Positions 7,619-17,123 of a stretch of 64,000 nt of DNA are shown here, piece by piece; positions within the stretch are counted from its first letter, which is position 1, and every line of letters starts with the position of its first letter. Source of the DNA: Lachnospiraceae bacterium (lineage in GTDB: Bacteria > Bacillota > Clostridia > Lachnospirales > Lachnospiraceae); assembly GCA_015057505.1 (NCBI GenBank), contig SVEG01000001.1, positions 1 through 64,000 on the forward strand, read 5' to 3'. The notes under the pieces are model-generated. The model was not told where the DNA came from, ran no database searches, and saw only the letters and a list, made by a program, of their open reading frames with translations. Both the position numbers and the translations under genes were made by a program.

Positions 7619-10600
7619 ATGTTAAAAAAGAGAAAATTTGTAAACATGAAAAGGTTTTTGGCAGTACTCCTTACACTGGTTATGTGTTTGGGATTGTTGC
7701 CGGGGTCGGTCTTTGAGGCTGTTGTGGTGAAGGCCGAGGGAGAGAACGAGAATACGAAGACATGGGATTTTACAAGTACAGATGGTTTTAATAACACCAT
7801 ACAGAGAACAACAGGAGAGTATGATGGCTTAATAATTGATGCATCAGCATCAACAGGAAAGTTATCGTATAATGGTTCGAGCACAACTCAGTTTAACACG
7901 GATACAATAATATCAGTTCCGGTAACAAAACCGGGAACGATTACAGTTGTTGCTTATGATTCAAGTTATGTTACATATACGATAGATGGACAGGCGGTAA
8001 CTTCAATAGATCAAGCGATAACATATAACTATACAGGTTCTAATGGAGAAATAGTATATATAGATATTGTTGCAACTGCTAATTCGTATATAAACAGTAT
8101 CACGAGAACATATAGTGATGAACCGACAGAAAACGAGGAAGAGAATCCTAAGACATGGGATTTTACAAGTACAGACGGTTTTAATAACACCATACAGAGA
8201 ACAACAGGAGAGTATGATGGCTTAATAATTGATGCATCAGCATCAACAGGAAAGTTATCGTATAATGGTTCGAGCACAACTCAGTTTAACACGGATACAA
8301 TAATATCAGTTCCGGTAACAAAACCGGGAACGATTACAGTTGTTGCTTATGATTCAAGTTATGTTACATATACGATAGATGGACAGGCGGTAACTTCAAT
8401 AGATCAAGCGATAACATATAACTATACAGGTTCTAATGGAGAAATAGTATATATAGATATTGTTGCAACTGCTAATTCGTATATAAACAGTATCACGAGA
8501 ATATATAGTGATGAACCGACAGACGAGTTATTAACTCTTGATATAGGTAATTCTGAATCAGCCAATTTTAAAAGTGACCTCTTTGGACAGACAGAAGCGG
8601 TTATCGGAGAAGAGATTATTTTGTCTCCGAATAAATACATAGAAGCAACTGTTCCGAATGGTTCGACAGTTACACCGAAAGATAACCACGGATTAAAAAT
8701 TGGTGTAGGTAGTGGAGGCATTATCGAGTTCAGAGTAAAGGTTCCGGCTAATGCAATGGGTGTTCTTACCTTGAACGAATGTGAATGGTCATCTGCTTAT
8801 ATTCTAATTAAAAAAGATAATGCTACAGGTGAAGAACTTTTTAATAATAATGGTGAAAGAATCAGTGCTGCTACTGATGATGATGGTAGTGCAAAGGATA
8901 TGTATAAGTATGTTAATGCTACGAATGCTGAACAGCAGTTGTATATTAAGATATATTCAACAAGTACAGGCTATGTTCACGGCATGACATGGTCAGTTGA
9001 AGCGATTCCAACTAACGCAACAGTAAGCGGAACAGTATCAGATGGCTTAAACGGAGAGACGCTTATATTTACTGCGGCAGACGGAACTAAGGAACCTGCG
9101 ATAATTGCAGACGATGCATATAGTGTTGAATTAGCAGTTGGTACTACATATACAGTATCTTTCGAGAAGGGACTTTACAGAGTAACCTCCGGAAATACTA
9201 TTGATTTAACAAATGCGTCGGCAGGAGACAGTATTACAGGACATTCTATTGAATATGAAGAGCTTGCTAACCGCCTTGTTCTTGACGCTAATGCAATTAC
9301 ATGGAATTTGCAAGATAGAAATTTTGCTGCATATGGACATACGGCAAGCACATGGTATTCAGGCGATGGCTTAGTGATTGAGGGCGCAATTTCACTTGGT
9401 GGAGATGGCAATCATGGAGCATCAACAAGTACAAGCAACACATACACGATTAACGTACCTGCAGGCAGAACAACTATCACATTTGGCGGATGTAGATACG
9501 ACGGTAATACACAGGTTCGTCTTACATGCGGAGAAGAAATAAAAGAGGTTTCATTAATTGGTACTACGACCAATACAGATATAGTTGTTCCTGTAACTTT
9601 TACAACAAATGACAATGCATCAATTGTAATCGAGGTGCTGGTTGGCAGCGGATATCTTCATTATATTTCTGCCAAGACAGAAACCGTACAGCCTGTAGCC
9701 ACAGTATCAGGTACAGTTGACGCGGCAGCAAACGGACAGGTTCTTAATTTCTCAAAGGATGGTGCTGTTATTGCGACAGCAACAGTTGAGAATGGTGAAT
9801 ATACAGTAGATTTGTCAGTAGAAAGCATTTATACGGTTGCTTTTGCAAATTCAGCAGTATATGAGATTCTTACAGGTACAGAAGTTGATTTGACAGAGAC
9901 AGCAGTAGGAAGCAGTGTTACCAACGATATTACTTTTGCTGTATGGAGAGCAGATAAAGTATTTAGTGTAAAGATAGGTGATACCACATTTAATGTTACA
10001 CCCGGAAGCTCGGAGACTGCTGATTTTGTAACTGCAGTTGTAAGCGGTAGCGGAAGCGTTGAATTATCTACTGCTAATATGGCTCTTGTATGGGCTGACC
10101 TTGGCGGTAACGGAAGCGGTACATTAAATGGTAATAATGTTGTGGCAGTAAGCGACAATATTACTACAGCCTTTAACGGTAATGTGATTACTATAACATA
10201 TACAGATGCGGTAACCAATCCGAAGAGTTATCAGATAACAGTTAAAGATAACAGCGCAAGCGGAGTTGCAGTTGCTGACGGAACACCGCTCAACTATGAT
10301 TTTACAGACGGAAGTGTTATTTCTGCGTTGTACACCAACGAACGCAGACTTGCAGGCGGTAAGTCAGTGAAGTCTACTGACGGACTTGTTACAATGACAG
10401 GTCAGGACGGTATATACTATAACGGTTCACATGGTATATATATTAATGCCAATGACAGTATCAGCATAAATGTTGCAGGTGATGCAACAATAACCTTTAC
10501 ACTTTGCCAGTATGCAGATGCTAATGGTAAGCTTACCGTAACAGGACTTGCGGCAAACGGAAGCGTTGATAAGACGGAAGTAGCTGCTAAGGTTGCAAAT

Positions 10601-13600
10601 TGCGGAACAGCAACATTTGAATATACGGGCGATGCAACAACACTTGTATTTACATATACAGGTAGCACAGGTTATATTCACTCAATGTCAGTTACGAATA
10701 AGGTAAGTGCTTCGGGTGAGGCTAATGCACAGGAAGAGAATCCTACAATTAAGGATTACGGCACAGGTAGCGGTCTTGAGGTTCTTCCGGTTGGACAGCG
10801 TCTTGTTCTTACACAGACAGGCGGTTCAATGACAACTGCTAACAATGCAATTGACGGCTCAGTATCTTATTTTGGATTTGATCCGACAAGTGAGTGTTAT
10901 AAGCTTGAAGCAGATGTTATACTTAATACTTGTGGTAATTCAAATTCCAACGGTATATATTTCGGTGCTTTTGACGGTACATATATGGCTACAATTGCCA
11001 TTCGTAAATCAACGGGTCTTCGCGGAATTTATTCCAAGAGTACAACCGATATGGCAGGCGCAGGTCTTGTAGATAAGGCGATTGAAGCAGGTCAGAAGGT
11101 TCATTTTGAGGCGGAGAAGACAGCTGACGGATTTGTTGTTACGGCTACACCCGAAGGCGGTGAGACAAGTACAGCTAAGTTTGAGTATAACAAATCAAAC
11201 GTGTTGCTTTTCAAGGATAACGGTATTGATTCTGAAGTGTCATATGGTTTTGTTGTTGCAGGTGCAACAGCAACAGTTACCAATATGAAGTACTATAAGG
11301 CTGACGGAACATGTGTATATAGCCAGAATGACTGTTATGCACCTTACGGTACAGCACCTGTTGTATCCGGTGTGACAGCAGAGGCAGATGAGCGTAGAGA
11401 AAACATCACTGTAAGCTGGACCAGTTCTGTAGCGGCTGTAGGTGACGGACGTTATGTAGTTGAAGTATCTAAGGATGGCGGAGCATGGACTCTTATTGAT
11501 GATGAGATTTCAGATTCAAGCCTTGTATACCCGATTACAGAGGCAGGTGCGTATAGCTTCCGTGTATGCGGTAAGCTTGGTGAGGAAGGTGAATGTAATG
11601 CATGGGTAACTTCAGATGCATTAGATGTAATTGCGGCACTTCCTACACCTAAGGTAAATATTTCTTCTACAGCTACAGAGGTAAACTTAAGTTGGGATGC
11701 TGTTGCAGGTGCAATTAAGTATGAAGTATACAGATATACATTTGATGAGGGTGAAGCTAATGCGACACTTGTTGCAACAGTTACAACCACAAGCTATAAG
11801 GATACTGCTGTTGAAGCAGAGATGCCTTATTACTACAGTGTAAAAGCTTATTCAAGCGATAACTACAGTAATCCCTCTGAGTATGTATGGGCAGTTCCTA
11901 CTGCGGGACATACAGGAGAGTATGCATATGAAGATGAGGCGACAGAGATTATCATCACAAAGAAATCCTACGATACTGTATTTAGCAACAAGGTTGTTAT
12001 TGAAGGTATTGTAATGGGAGAAGGCTTGTTATGTGCATATGTTAATTATTCTTTCGTAGATGAAATGGAAGTTGATGCGAATGGCACATTCAGCTTTACA
12101 TTGACGGTTGAAGAGGGAAGAAATGATGTAGAATTACAATTTTATGAAGGCGATAAGGTCACAAGAAAGGCATTTAATTTCGTATATCTTACCAATTATG
12201 ATAAGGTTGTAGATGCGACTTATACAGGAACAGACGGAGCAGAGGTTAACGGTATTCCTACATACAAGACAGTTCAGGCAGCCGTAGACTCTGTATCTGC
12301 AAGCAATAATGAGCAGGTTGTTATTCTTGTAATGGCAGGCTCTTATGAAGAAAGACTTGTAGTTGATAAGCCTTATGTATCACTTATCGGTGAGGATAGG
12401 GAATCAACACTTATTCACTTCTATCCGGGAGAATTGGGAACTGCTTATGAAGCAGGCGGAGATATGGATAAGCGTTGTGCGACTTATATTAAGAGCAGTG
12501 CGACAGGCTTCTCGGCAGAGAATATAAGTTTTGCTAATGATTATGTATATTCAACACCTGATAATAAGAGTAATAAATCTGCGGATGCATTAAGATGTGA
12601 TGCAGACAGTGCTACATTTGTAAATGTCAAATTCGTTGGTGTGCAGGATACCTTGTACATGGGAAGCGGACATCAGTATTATAATAAGTGCCGTATAGAA
12701 GGTCTTGTTGACTTTATCTATTCGGGCGATGATGCAAGAAGTTTCTTTAACGATTGTGAAATCGTATTTGTATACGAGAGTACCAAGAAGAGCGGTTATG
12801 TATGTGCGCCTAAGACGGCAGAGGATGCAACTTATGGTCTTACTTTCTATAACTGTGTAATTACGGCAGAAGAGGGTTGTTCAGGTAACGGATATTTGCT
12901 TGCAAGACCTTGGGGTCCTGATGCATATATTACATGGATTAATTGTTATATGGGCGATGTTCTTTATGCAGAGCTTCCGTATAATGAAATGAGCGGAAAT
13001 CCTTACCAGGATGCAAGATTCTTCGAGTATGGAACATATGGTCCGGGCTTTGTAATCAATGCTGACAGAAGACAGATTTCTCCGAACAAAGCGGCAGAGA
13101 TGATTACAGACAGCTATCTCGGATGGTCACCGGCTACAGTTTCTGAGGCTGTTGCGGCTAAGTATGTCGGAGATATTGAGACTGACAGAGATGAGCAGTT
13201 TGACAATGAGGAGTTTACGGGAAGCGACAAGTATCAGTGGACTGACGGTGATGACACAGGTCTTGGCAAATATAACCAGGAAGGTTATGCACAGGCTTAT
13301 GAAGTAACCGGTGGCGGACTTCTCAAAGAAACAAGCGAGAATTACTATAAGGTTGCTAATGCGAAAGAGTTCCTCGATGCATTGCTTGCAATCAAGAATT
13401 CAGGTAAGGATTCTGTAATTGAGATAACTGCAGATATTAATCTCGGATGTAACGAGGTTGAGAATTTTAGCAGTTATAGTAGTATTATTTCTGCTTACGG
13501 TGCACAGCCGCTTACACATCCTACATTGCTCGAGACAGGTGTATCAGTACTTAAGATTGAGGATATGTATAACTTTACAATCTTCTCACAGAACGGTTCA

Positions 13601-15235
13601 TCGATTAAGCATGCCAATATTACCATGAAGAATGCAGGCAACATCATAATCCGTAACATTAAGTTCGACGAATTATGGGAGTGGGATGAGGATACAGACG
13701 GTAACTACGACAGAAATGACTGGGATTACATGACACTTGATTCAGGTGCCGATGGTATTTGGATTGATCACTGTACATTCTACAAGGCTTATGATGGTGT
13801 TGTAGATATTAAGAATCCTGATCCTAAGACAAATGTAACAATTTCCTGGTGTGAGTTCCTTCCGGGCAGCGAGAATAATACATTCTTCGATGTTATGATG
13901 AATGAGCTTAAGAACAACAAAGAAGAATACGAGCATTACAGCTATCTGTTGTCAGCAGGTATGACAGAGACACAGATTTATAAATATGCATATGGTCAGA
14001 AGAAGACACATCTTCTTGGACAGGATGATAGTAAGGATAATGCAGTAGGTATCAGAGCAACATTTGCCAATAACGTATACTTTAACTCAATGGATCGTAT
14101 GCCGAGACTTCGTTACGGTAATGCACATGTATATAACTGTATAATGGATGCACAGGAACTTTTAAACGTAAGATTAAGTATTTCCGATACTACGCTTGCT
14201 TCTAATATTGTAAGCAACGGTGCGGCTTCAACATGTGGCGGACAGATGCTTCTTGAGAACTGTTATATAAGCGGAATTCAGAGACCTTTGACATCCGGTA
14301 ACGGAAACAGTCCTGCAGGTTACATCAATGCGGTGAATAGTGTATATTATATGAACGGTGTTAAGGAAACACTTGCACCTGTGAGTGCTTCCAAGACAGA
14401 TGACAGAGTATTAATTACTGATGCTGATGCATTTGTAAGTGCTTTACCTTACAGTGATTATATTCTTTGTAACGCTGAGACACTTGATGAGTATGTAACT
14501 CCTTATGCAGGTGCAGGTAAGCTTAATCTTACAGTACTTCAGTGGGAGAAGGAATCTTACAATGATTCTGAAGAGGTTGTAACACCTGAACCTACACCCG
14601 AACCTGAACCTACACCCGATCCTGAGCCGACACCTGATCCGGAACCGACACCTGAACCCGAACCGGAGCTTACGCAGGAAGAAAAGGATGCTGCGCACCG
14701 TAGAATGATTGAAAGATTTTACTGGAACGGCAAACCCGGTTGGAGAAAAGTGTATAACGAGTGGTACATGTTTGATGCATTGGGTTCACTGAGACTCGGA
14801 TGGGTACAGACTGTTGATGAGAAGTGGTATTATATGAACAATGACGGTAGAATGGCAACAGCTTGGGTACAGTCACCTGCATCAAAGCTTTGGTATTACA
14901 TGGATACTGAAAACGGACATATGCTGTCAGATGGCTGGTTATGCGATCCTGAGTCAAATCGTTGGTATTATCTTGATCCAAATGGTGCAATGTGTACAGG
15001 CTGGATACTTTTGGAGGAAGGCTGGTATCTACTTGACAATAACGGTGCAATGTGTACAGGCTGGAATATTGTTAACGGACATTGGTATCTCCTTGGCAGT
15101 GACGGATTAATGCGTACAGGTTGGCAGAATGTCGGCGGTAAGTATTATTACATGGTTGACAGCGGAGAATGTCTCCTTGATACAATTACACCTGACGGAC
15201 ACAGAGTTGATAAGAACGGTGCAAGAGTGGATTAA
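7619..15235 (+). CDS. Giant secreted pectin methylesterase / pectate lyase with cell-surface binding repeats
   Basis: 2538 residues. A signal peptide ends near VKA-EG (about 40). Then come two nearly identical beta-rich modules (47-171 and 178-302), further related beta-sandwich modules (about 303-690 and 891-1040), a lectin-like module (about 1054-1240) and two fibronectin-III-like domains (1241-1430). The CE8 pectinesterase is at about 1530-1857, with D1677 in QDTLY, D1698 in VDFIY and R1763 in LARPW, spaced as in known enzymes. The PL1 pectate lyase is at about 1894-2304, with WIDH and the RMPRLRYG arginine motif at 2160-2167. A Pro/Thr/Glu linker (2321-2350) leads to six or seven 20-residue choline-binding-type WYY repeats. 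It probably demethylates and then cleaves homogalacturonan at the cell surface. Monocistronic, with promoter, operator and terminator visible. Confidence 0.93.
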   Translation: MLKKRKFVNMKRFLAVLLTLVMCLGLLPGSVFEAVVVKAEGENENTKTWDFTSTDGFNNTIQRTTGEYDGLIIDASASTGKLSYNGSSTTQFNTDTIISVPVTKPGTITVVAYDSSYVTYTIDGQAVTSIDQAITYNYTGSNGEIVYIDIVATANSYINSITRTYSDEPTENEEENPKTWDFTSTDGFNNTIQRTTGEYDGLIIDASASTGKLSYNGSSTTQFNTDTIISVPVTKPGTITVVAYDSSYVTYTIDGQAVTSIDQAITYNYTGSNGEIVYIDIVATANSYINSITRIYSDEPTDELLTLDIGNSESANFKSDLFGQTEAVIGEEIILSPNKYIEATVPNGSTVTPKDNHGLKIGVGSGGIIEFRVKVPANAMGVLTLNECEWSSAYILIKKDNATGEELFNNNGERISAATDDDGSAKDMYKYVNATNAEQQLYIKIYSTSTGYVHGMTWSVEAIPTNATVSGTVSDGLNGETLIFTAADGTKEPAIIADDAYSVELAVGTTYTVSFEKGLYRVTSGNTIDLTNASAGDSITGHSIEYEELANRLVLDANAITWNLQDRNFAAYGHTASTWYSGDGLVIEGAISLGGDGNHGASTSTSNTYTINVPAGRTTITFGGCRYDGNTQVRLTCGEEIKEVSLIGTTTNTDIVVPVTFTTNDNASIVIEVLVGSGYLHYISAKTETVQPVATVSGTVDAAANGQVLNFSKDGAVIATATVENGEYTVDLSVESIYTVAFANSAVYEILTGTEVDLTETAVGSSVTNDITFAVWRADKVFSVKIGDTTFNVTPGSSETADFVTAVVSGSGSVELSTANMALVWADLGGNGSGTLNGNNVVAVSDNITTAFNGNVITITYTDAVTNPKSYQITVKDNSASGVAVADGTPLNYDFTDGSVISALYTNERRLAGGKSVKSTDGLVTMTGQDGIYYNGSHGIYINANDSISINVAGDATITFTLCQYADANGKLTVTGLAANGSVDKTEVAAKVANCGTATFEYTGDATTLVFTYTGSTGYIHSMSVTNKVSASGEANAQEENPTIKDYGTGSGLEVLPVGQRLVLTQTGGSMTTANNAIDGSVSYFGFDPTSECYKLEADVILNTCGNSNSNGIYFGAFDGTYMATIAIRKSTGLRGIYSKSTTDMAGAGLVDKAIEAGQKVHFEAEKTADGFVVTATPEGGETSTAKFEYNKSNVLLFKDNGIDSEVSYGFVVAGATATVTNMKYYKADGTCVYSQNDCYAPYGTAPVVSGVTAEADERRENITVSWTSSVAAVGDGRYVVEVSKDGGAWTLIDDEISDSSLVYPITEAGAYSFRVCGKLGEEGECNAWVTSDALDVIAALPTPKVNISSTATEVNLSWDAVAGAIKYEVYRYTFDEGEANATLVATVTTTSYKDTAVEAEMPYYYSVKAYSSDNYSNPSEYVWAVPTAGHTGEYAYEDEATEIIITKKSYDTVFSNKVVIEGIVMGEGLLCAYVNYSFVDEMEVDANGTFSFTLTVEEGRNDVELQFYEGDKVTRKAFNFVYLTNYDKVVDATYTGTDGAEVNGIPTYKTVQAAVDSVSASNNEQVVILVMAGSYEERLVVDKPYVSLIGEDRESTLIHFYPGELGTAYEAGGDMDKRCATYIKSSATGFSAENISFANDYVYSTPDNKSNKSADALRCDADSATFVNVKFVGVQDTLYMGSGHQYYNKCRIEGLVDFIYSGDDARSFFNDCEIVFVYESTKKSGYVCAPKTAEDATYGLTFYNCVITAEEGCSGNGYLLARPWGPDAYITWINCYMGDVLYAELPYNEMSGNPYQDARFFEYGTYGPGFVINADRRQISPNKAAEMITDSYLGWSPATVSEAVAAKYVGDIETDRDEQFDNEEFTGSDKYQWTDGDDTGLGKYNQEGYAQAYEVTGGGLLKETSENYYKVANAKEFLDALLAIKNSGKDSVIEITADINLGCNEVENFSSYSSIISAYGAQPLTHPTLLETGVSVLKIEDMYNFTIFSQNGSSIKHANITMKNAGNIIIRNIKFDELWEWDEDTDGNYDRNDWDYMTLDSGADGIWIDHCTFYKAYDGVVDIKNPDPKTNVTISWCEFLPGSENNTFFDVMMNELKNNKEEYEHYSYLLSAGMTETQIYKYAYGQKKTHLLGQDDSKDNAVGIRATFANNVYFNSMDRMPRLRYGNAHVYNCIMDAQELLNVRLSISDTTLASNIVSNGAASTCGGQMLLENCYISGIQRPLTSGNGNSPAGYINAVNSVYYMNGVKETLAPVSASKTDDRVLITDADAFVSALPYSDYILCNAETLDEYVTPYAGAGKLNLTVLQWEKESYNDSEEVVTPEPTPEPEPTPDPEPTPDPEPTPEPEPELTQEEKDAAHRRMIERFYWNGKPGWRKVYNEWYMFDALGSLRLGWVQTVDEKWYYMNNDGRMATAWVQSPASKLWYYMDTENGHMLSDGWLCDPESNRWYYLDPNGAMCTGWILLEEGWYLLDNNGAMCTGWNIVNGHWYLLGSDGLMRTGWQNVGGKYYYMVDSGECLLDTITPDGHRVDKNGARVD
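7757..8130 (+). repeat. 374-bp direct repeat, copy 1 (N-terminal module)
   Basis: In-frame repeat within the pectinase gene. By eye it differs from the second copy at only two bases across 374. The offset is 393 bp (131 codons), with a 19-bp connector encoding an acidic linker. Each copy encodes a roughly 125-residue beta-rich module beginning TWDFTSTDGF. Confidence 0.95.
8150..8523 (+). repeat. 374-bp direct repeat, copy 2 (N-terminal module)
   Basis: Second copy of the module. Differences from copy 1 are a silent GAT to GAC and an ACA to ATA (Thr to Ile) near the end. The near identity at silent sites shows recent duplication or gene conversion. Confidence 0.95.
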
Positions 15236-15263
15236 TCTGCAATAATATTTAAATAAAAAGTAT

Positions 15264-15310
15264 GGAGCTTTTGTGAAGCAGATATGTCTGTAGACCAAAA
15301 GCTCCTTTTA
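15264..15310 (+). terminator. Intrinsic terminator after the pectinase gene
   Basis: GGAGCTTTTG at 15264 pairs with CAAAAGCTCC at 15296; the 22-base loop holds a CAGATATGTCTG sub-hairpin. A TTTTATTT tract follows. Confidence 0.85.
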
Positions 15311-15383
15311 TTTAGTATGTTTTTGTGATACTATATGTGAAGAGCATAAAAGGTAATTAAATATAATTTTTGATGAGGATTTT

Positions 15384-16520
15384 ATGAAAGAAACTATTAA
15401 AATTATAGATATAAAGCACAATCGGGAAAATAAAAGTGATTGCATCAAGTTCGGCGTAACAGAAGCAGAACAGGTGAGGGAGTTTCATAAAAGCTTTACG
15501 GAGTATGATGTGACGCCACTTGTAAGGCTTGATAATCTTGCAAAACATATAGGTATAGCCGGATTTTTTGTTAAGGATGAAAGCTACAGATTTGGGTTAA
15601 ACGCATTTAAGGTCCTTGGTGGCAGTTATGCAATGGCAAAGTATGCAAGGGGAGATAGGAAAAATATTACCTTTGTGACGGCAACAGACGGTAATCACGG
15701 AAGAGGCGTTGCATGGGCGGCAAGCAGGATGGGGTGTGATGCCTATGTATATCTTCCGAAAGGGACAGCAACTGAGCGGTTGCAGAATATATTACGTCTC
15801 GGAGTACATGCGGAGATTACGGATTTAAACTATGATGATGCTGTGCGTCATGCAATGAGGATGGCAGAGGAAAATGGGTGGATTCTTATACAGGATACGT
15901 CGTGGCCCGGTTATGAAGACATTCCGACAAAGATAATGCAGGGATACACGACCATGGGTACGGAATTAAAAGAGCAGCTTGGAGATGTGGTGCCGACGCA
16001 TATATTTTTGCAGGCGGGAGTCGGCGCAATGGCAGGTGCGATGACAGCATATTTTTCTGATTTATACGGAGAAAAATGTCCGAAGATTATTATAGTGGAA
16101 CCGGAAAGAGCAAATTGCATTTTTATGACTGCGGAGGCTTCGGATGGACAGCTTCATTACTACACGGGAGAAATGGATTCTATAATGGCAGGGCTTTGTT
16201 GCGGTGAGCCTTGTACGATAGCATGGGATATACTTAAAGACTATGCGGATTATGTTGTGGCATGTTCCGATGTAATAGCAGAGAAAGGAATGAGACTTCT
16301 TGGTAAGCCTTTTGGAGAAGATAAAAGAATTGTCTCGGGAGAAAGCGGAGCGGTTACCACCGGACTTGTTGCAGCTCTTATGACAAATCCTAAGTTTTCA
16401 GGTATCAGGGAACAAATCGGACTTAGTGACAAATCAATTGTTTTGTGTATCAGTACGGAGGGCGATACCGATAAGGAGAATTATAATAAAATAGTATTCG
16501 GACAGAATACGGTAAATTAG
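15384..16520 (+). CDS. dpaL: Diaminopropionate ammonia-lyase
   Basis: PLP-dependent fold-type II lyase that breaks 2,3-diaminopropionate into pyruvate and two ammonia (E. coli YgeX family). 378 residues, close to the family's length of about 400. The PLP lysine is K76 in NAFKVLGGS, matching K77 of the E. coli enzyme. KDESYRFGLNAF, ATDGNHGRGVAWAA and the glycine-rich QAGVGAMAG phosphate loop are all present. Single gene between two terminator or promoter regions, 23 nt before the Nudix gene. It would allow use of diaminopropionate or D-serine-like substrates as carbon and nitrogen. Cytoplasmic. Confidence 0.92.
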   Translation: MKETIKIIDIKHNRENKSDCIKFGVTEAEQVREFHKSFTEYDVTPLVRLDNLAKHIGIAGFFVKDESYRFGLNAFKVLGGSYAMAKYARGDRKNITFVTATDGNHGRGVAWAASRMGCDAYVYLPKGTATERLQNILRLGVHAEITDLNYDDAVRHAMRMAEENGWILIQDTSWPGYEDIPTKIMQGYTTMGTELKEQLGDVVPTHIFLQAGVGAMAGAMTAYFSDLYGEKCPKIIIVEPERANCIFMTAEASDGQLHYYTGEMDSIMAGLCCGEPCTIAWDILKDYADYVVACSDVIAEKGMRLLGKPFGEDKRIVSGESGAVTTGLVAALMTNPKFSGIREQIGLSDKSIVLCISTEGDTDKENYNKIVFGQNTVN

Positions 16521-16543
16521 TAAGTTGATTTGAAGGAGAGTTT

Positions 16544-17026
16544 ATGAAAAACAATTTAACAACACTTTGCTATATAGAAAAAGATGGCTCATATTTGATG
16601 CTTCACAGAGTCAAGAAAGAAAAGGATGTCAATAAGGATAAGTGGATTGGTGTCGGTGGTAAGTTTGAAGAAGGAGAGTCGCCGGATGAGTGTATTGTAA
16701 GAGAGGTTAAAGAGGAGACAGGGCTTACTCTTACAAATTACAGGTTCCGCGGAATAGTCACGTTTGTGCTTGAAGACTGGGGAACGGAGTATATGTTTTT
16801 GTATACTGCGGACGGTTTTGAGGGTGAAATGACTGCTTCGTGCGATGAAGGTAATCTTGAATGGATTAAAAAGCCTGAGATTTACAATCTCCCTATTTGG
16901 GAGGGCGACAAGATTTTCTTCAGACTGTTAGAGGAAAGAGAGGATTTTTTCTCGCTTAAACTTAATTATCAGCAGTCCACGCTTGTGGAAGTTATGTTGG
17001 ATGGGAAGCCATATTTAGATTTTTAA
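16544..17026 (+). CDS. Nudix hydrolase, MutT/8-oxo-dGTP diphosphatase-like
   Basis: 160 residues with a complete Nudix box (about 40-62): GGKFEEGESPDE followed by REVKEETGL, giving the GX5EX7REUXEEXGU pattern that binds Mg2+. The WIGVGGKFE context resembles MutT/YtkD-type nucleotide pyrophosphatases annotated as 8-oxo-dGTP diphosphatases. The substrate is not proven by sequence, since Nudix enzymes vary widely. AAGGAGAG precedes the ATG. Probably cotranscribed with the ammonia-lyase gene 23 nt upstream. Confidence 0.9.
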   Translation: MKNNLTTLCYIEKDGSYLMLHRVKKEKDVNKDKWIGVGGKFEEGESPDECIVREVKEETGLTLTNYRFRGIVTFVLEDWGTEYMFLYTADGFEGEMTASCDEGNLEWIKKPEIYNLPIWEGDKIFFRLLEEREDFFSLKLNYQQSTLVEVMLDGKPYLDF

Positions 17027-17057
17027 AACATATATTGCTAAATAATTAAAAATAAAA

Positions 17058-17105
17058 TTGACAAAACTGCGTACTGCAATTATTATAAAATGAGATTCAG
17101 TCTCA
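17058..17105 (+). promoter_or_regulatory. Promoter with Fur-family-like dyad upstream of the metal uptake operon
   Basis: TTGACA at 17058, 17 bases, TATTAT at 17081. Immediately downstream, 17091-17105 reads TGAGATTCAGTCTCA, a 7-1-7 inverted repeat with one mismatch, the geometry of Fur/Zur/PerR boxes. It overlaps the predicted transcription start, so metal-dependent repression of the three following genes is likely. Which metal is sensed is not determined. Confidence 0.6.
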
Positions 17106-17123
17106 AATTGAAAGGATTATGTA

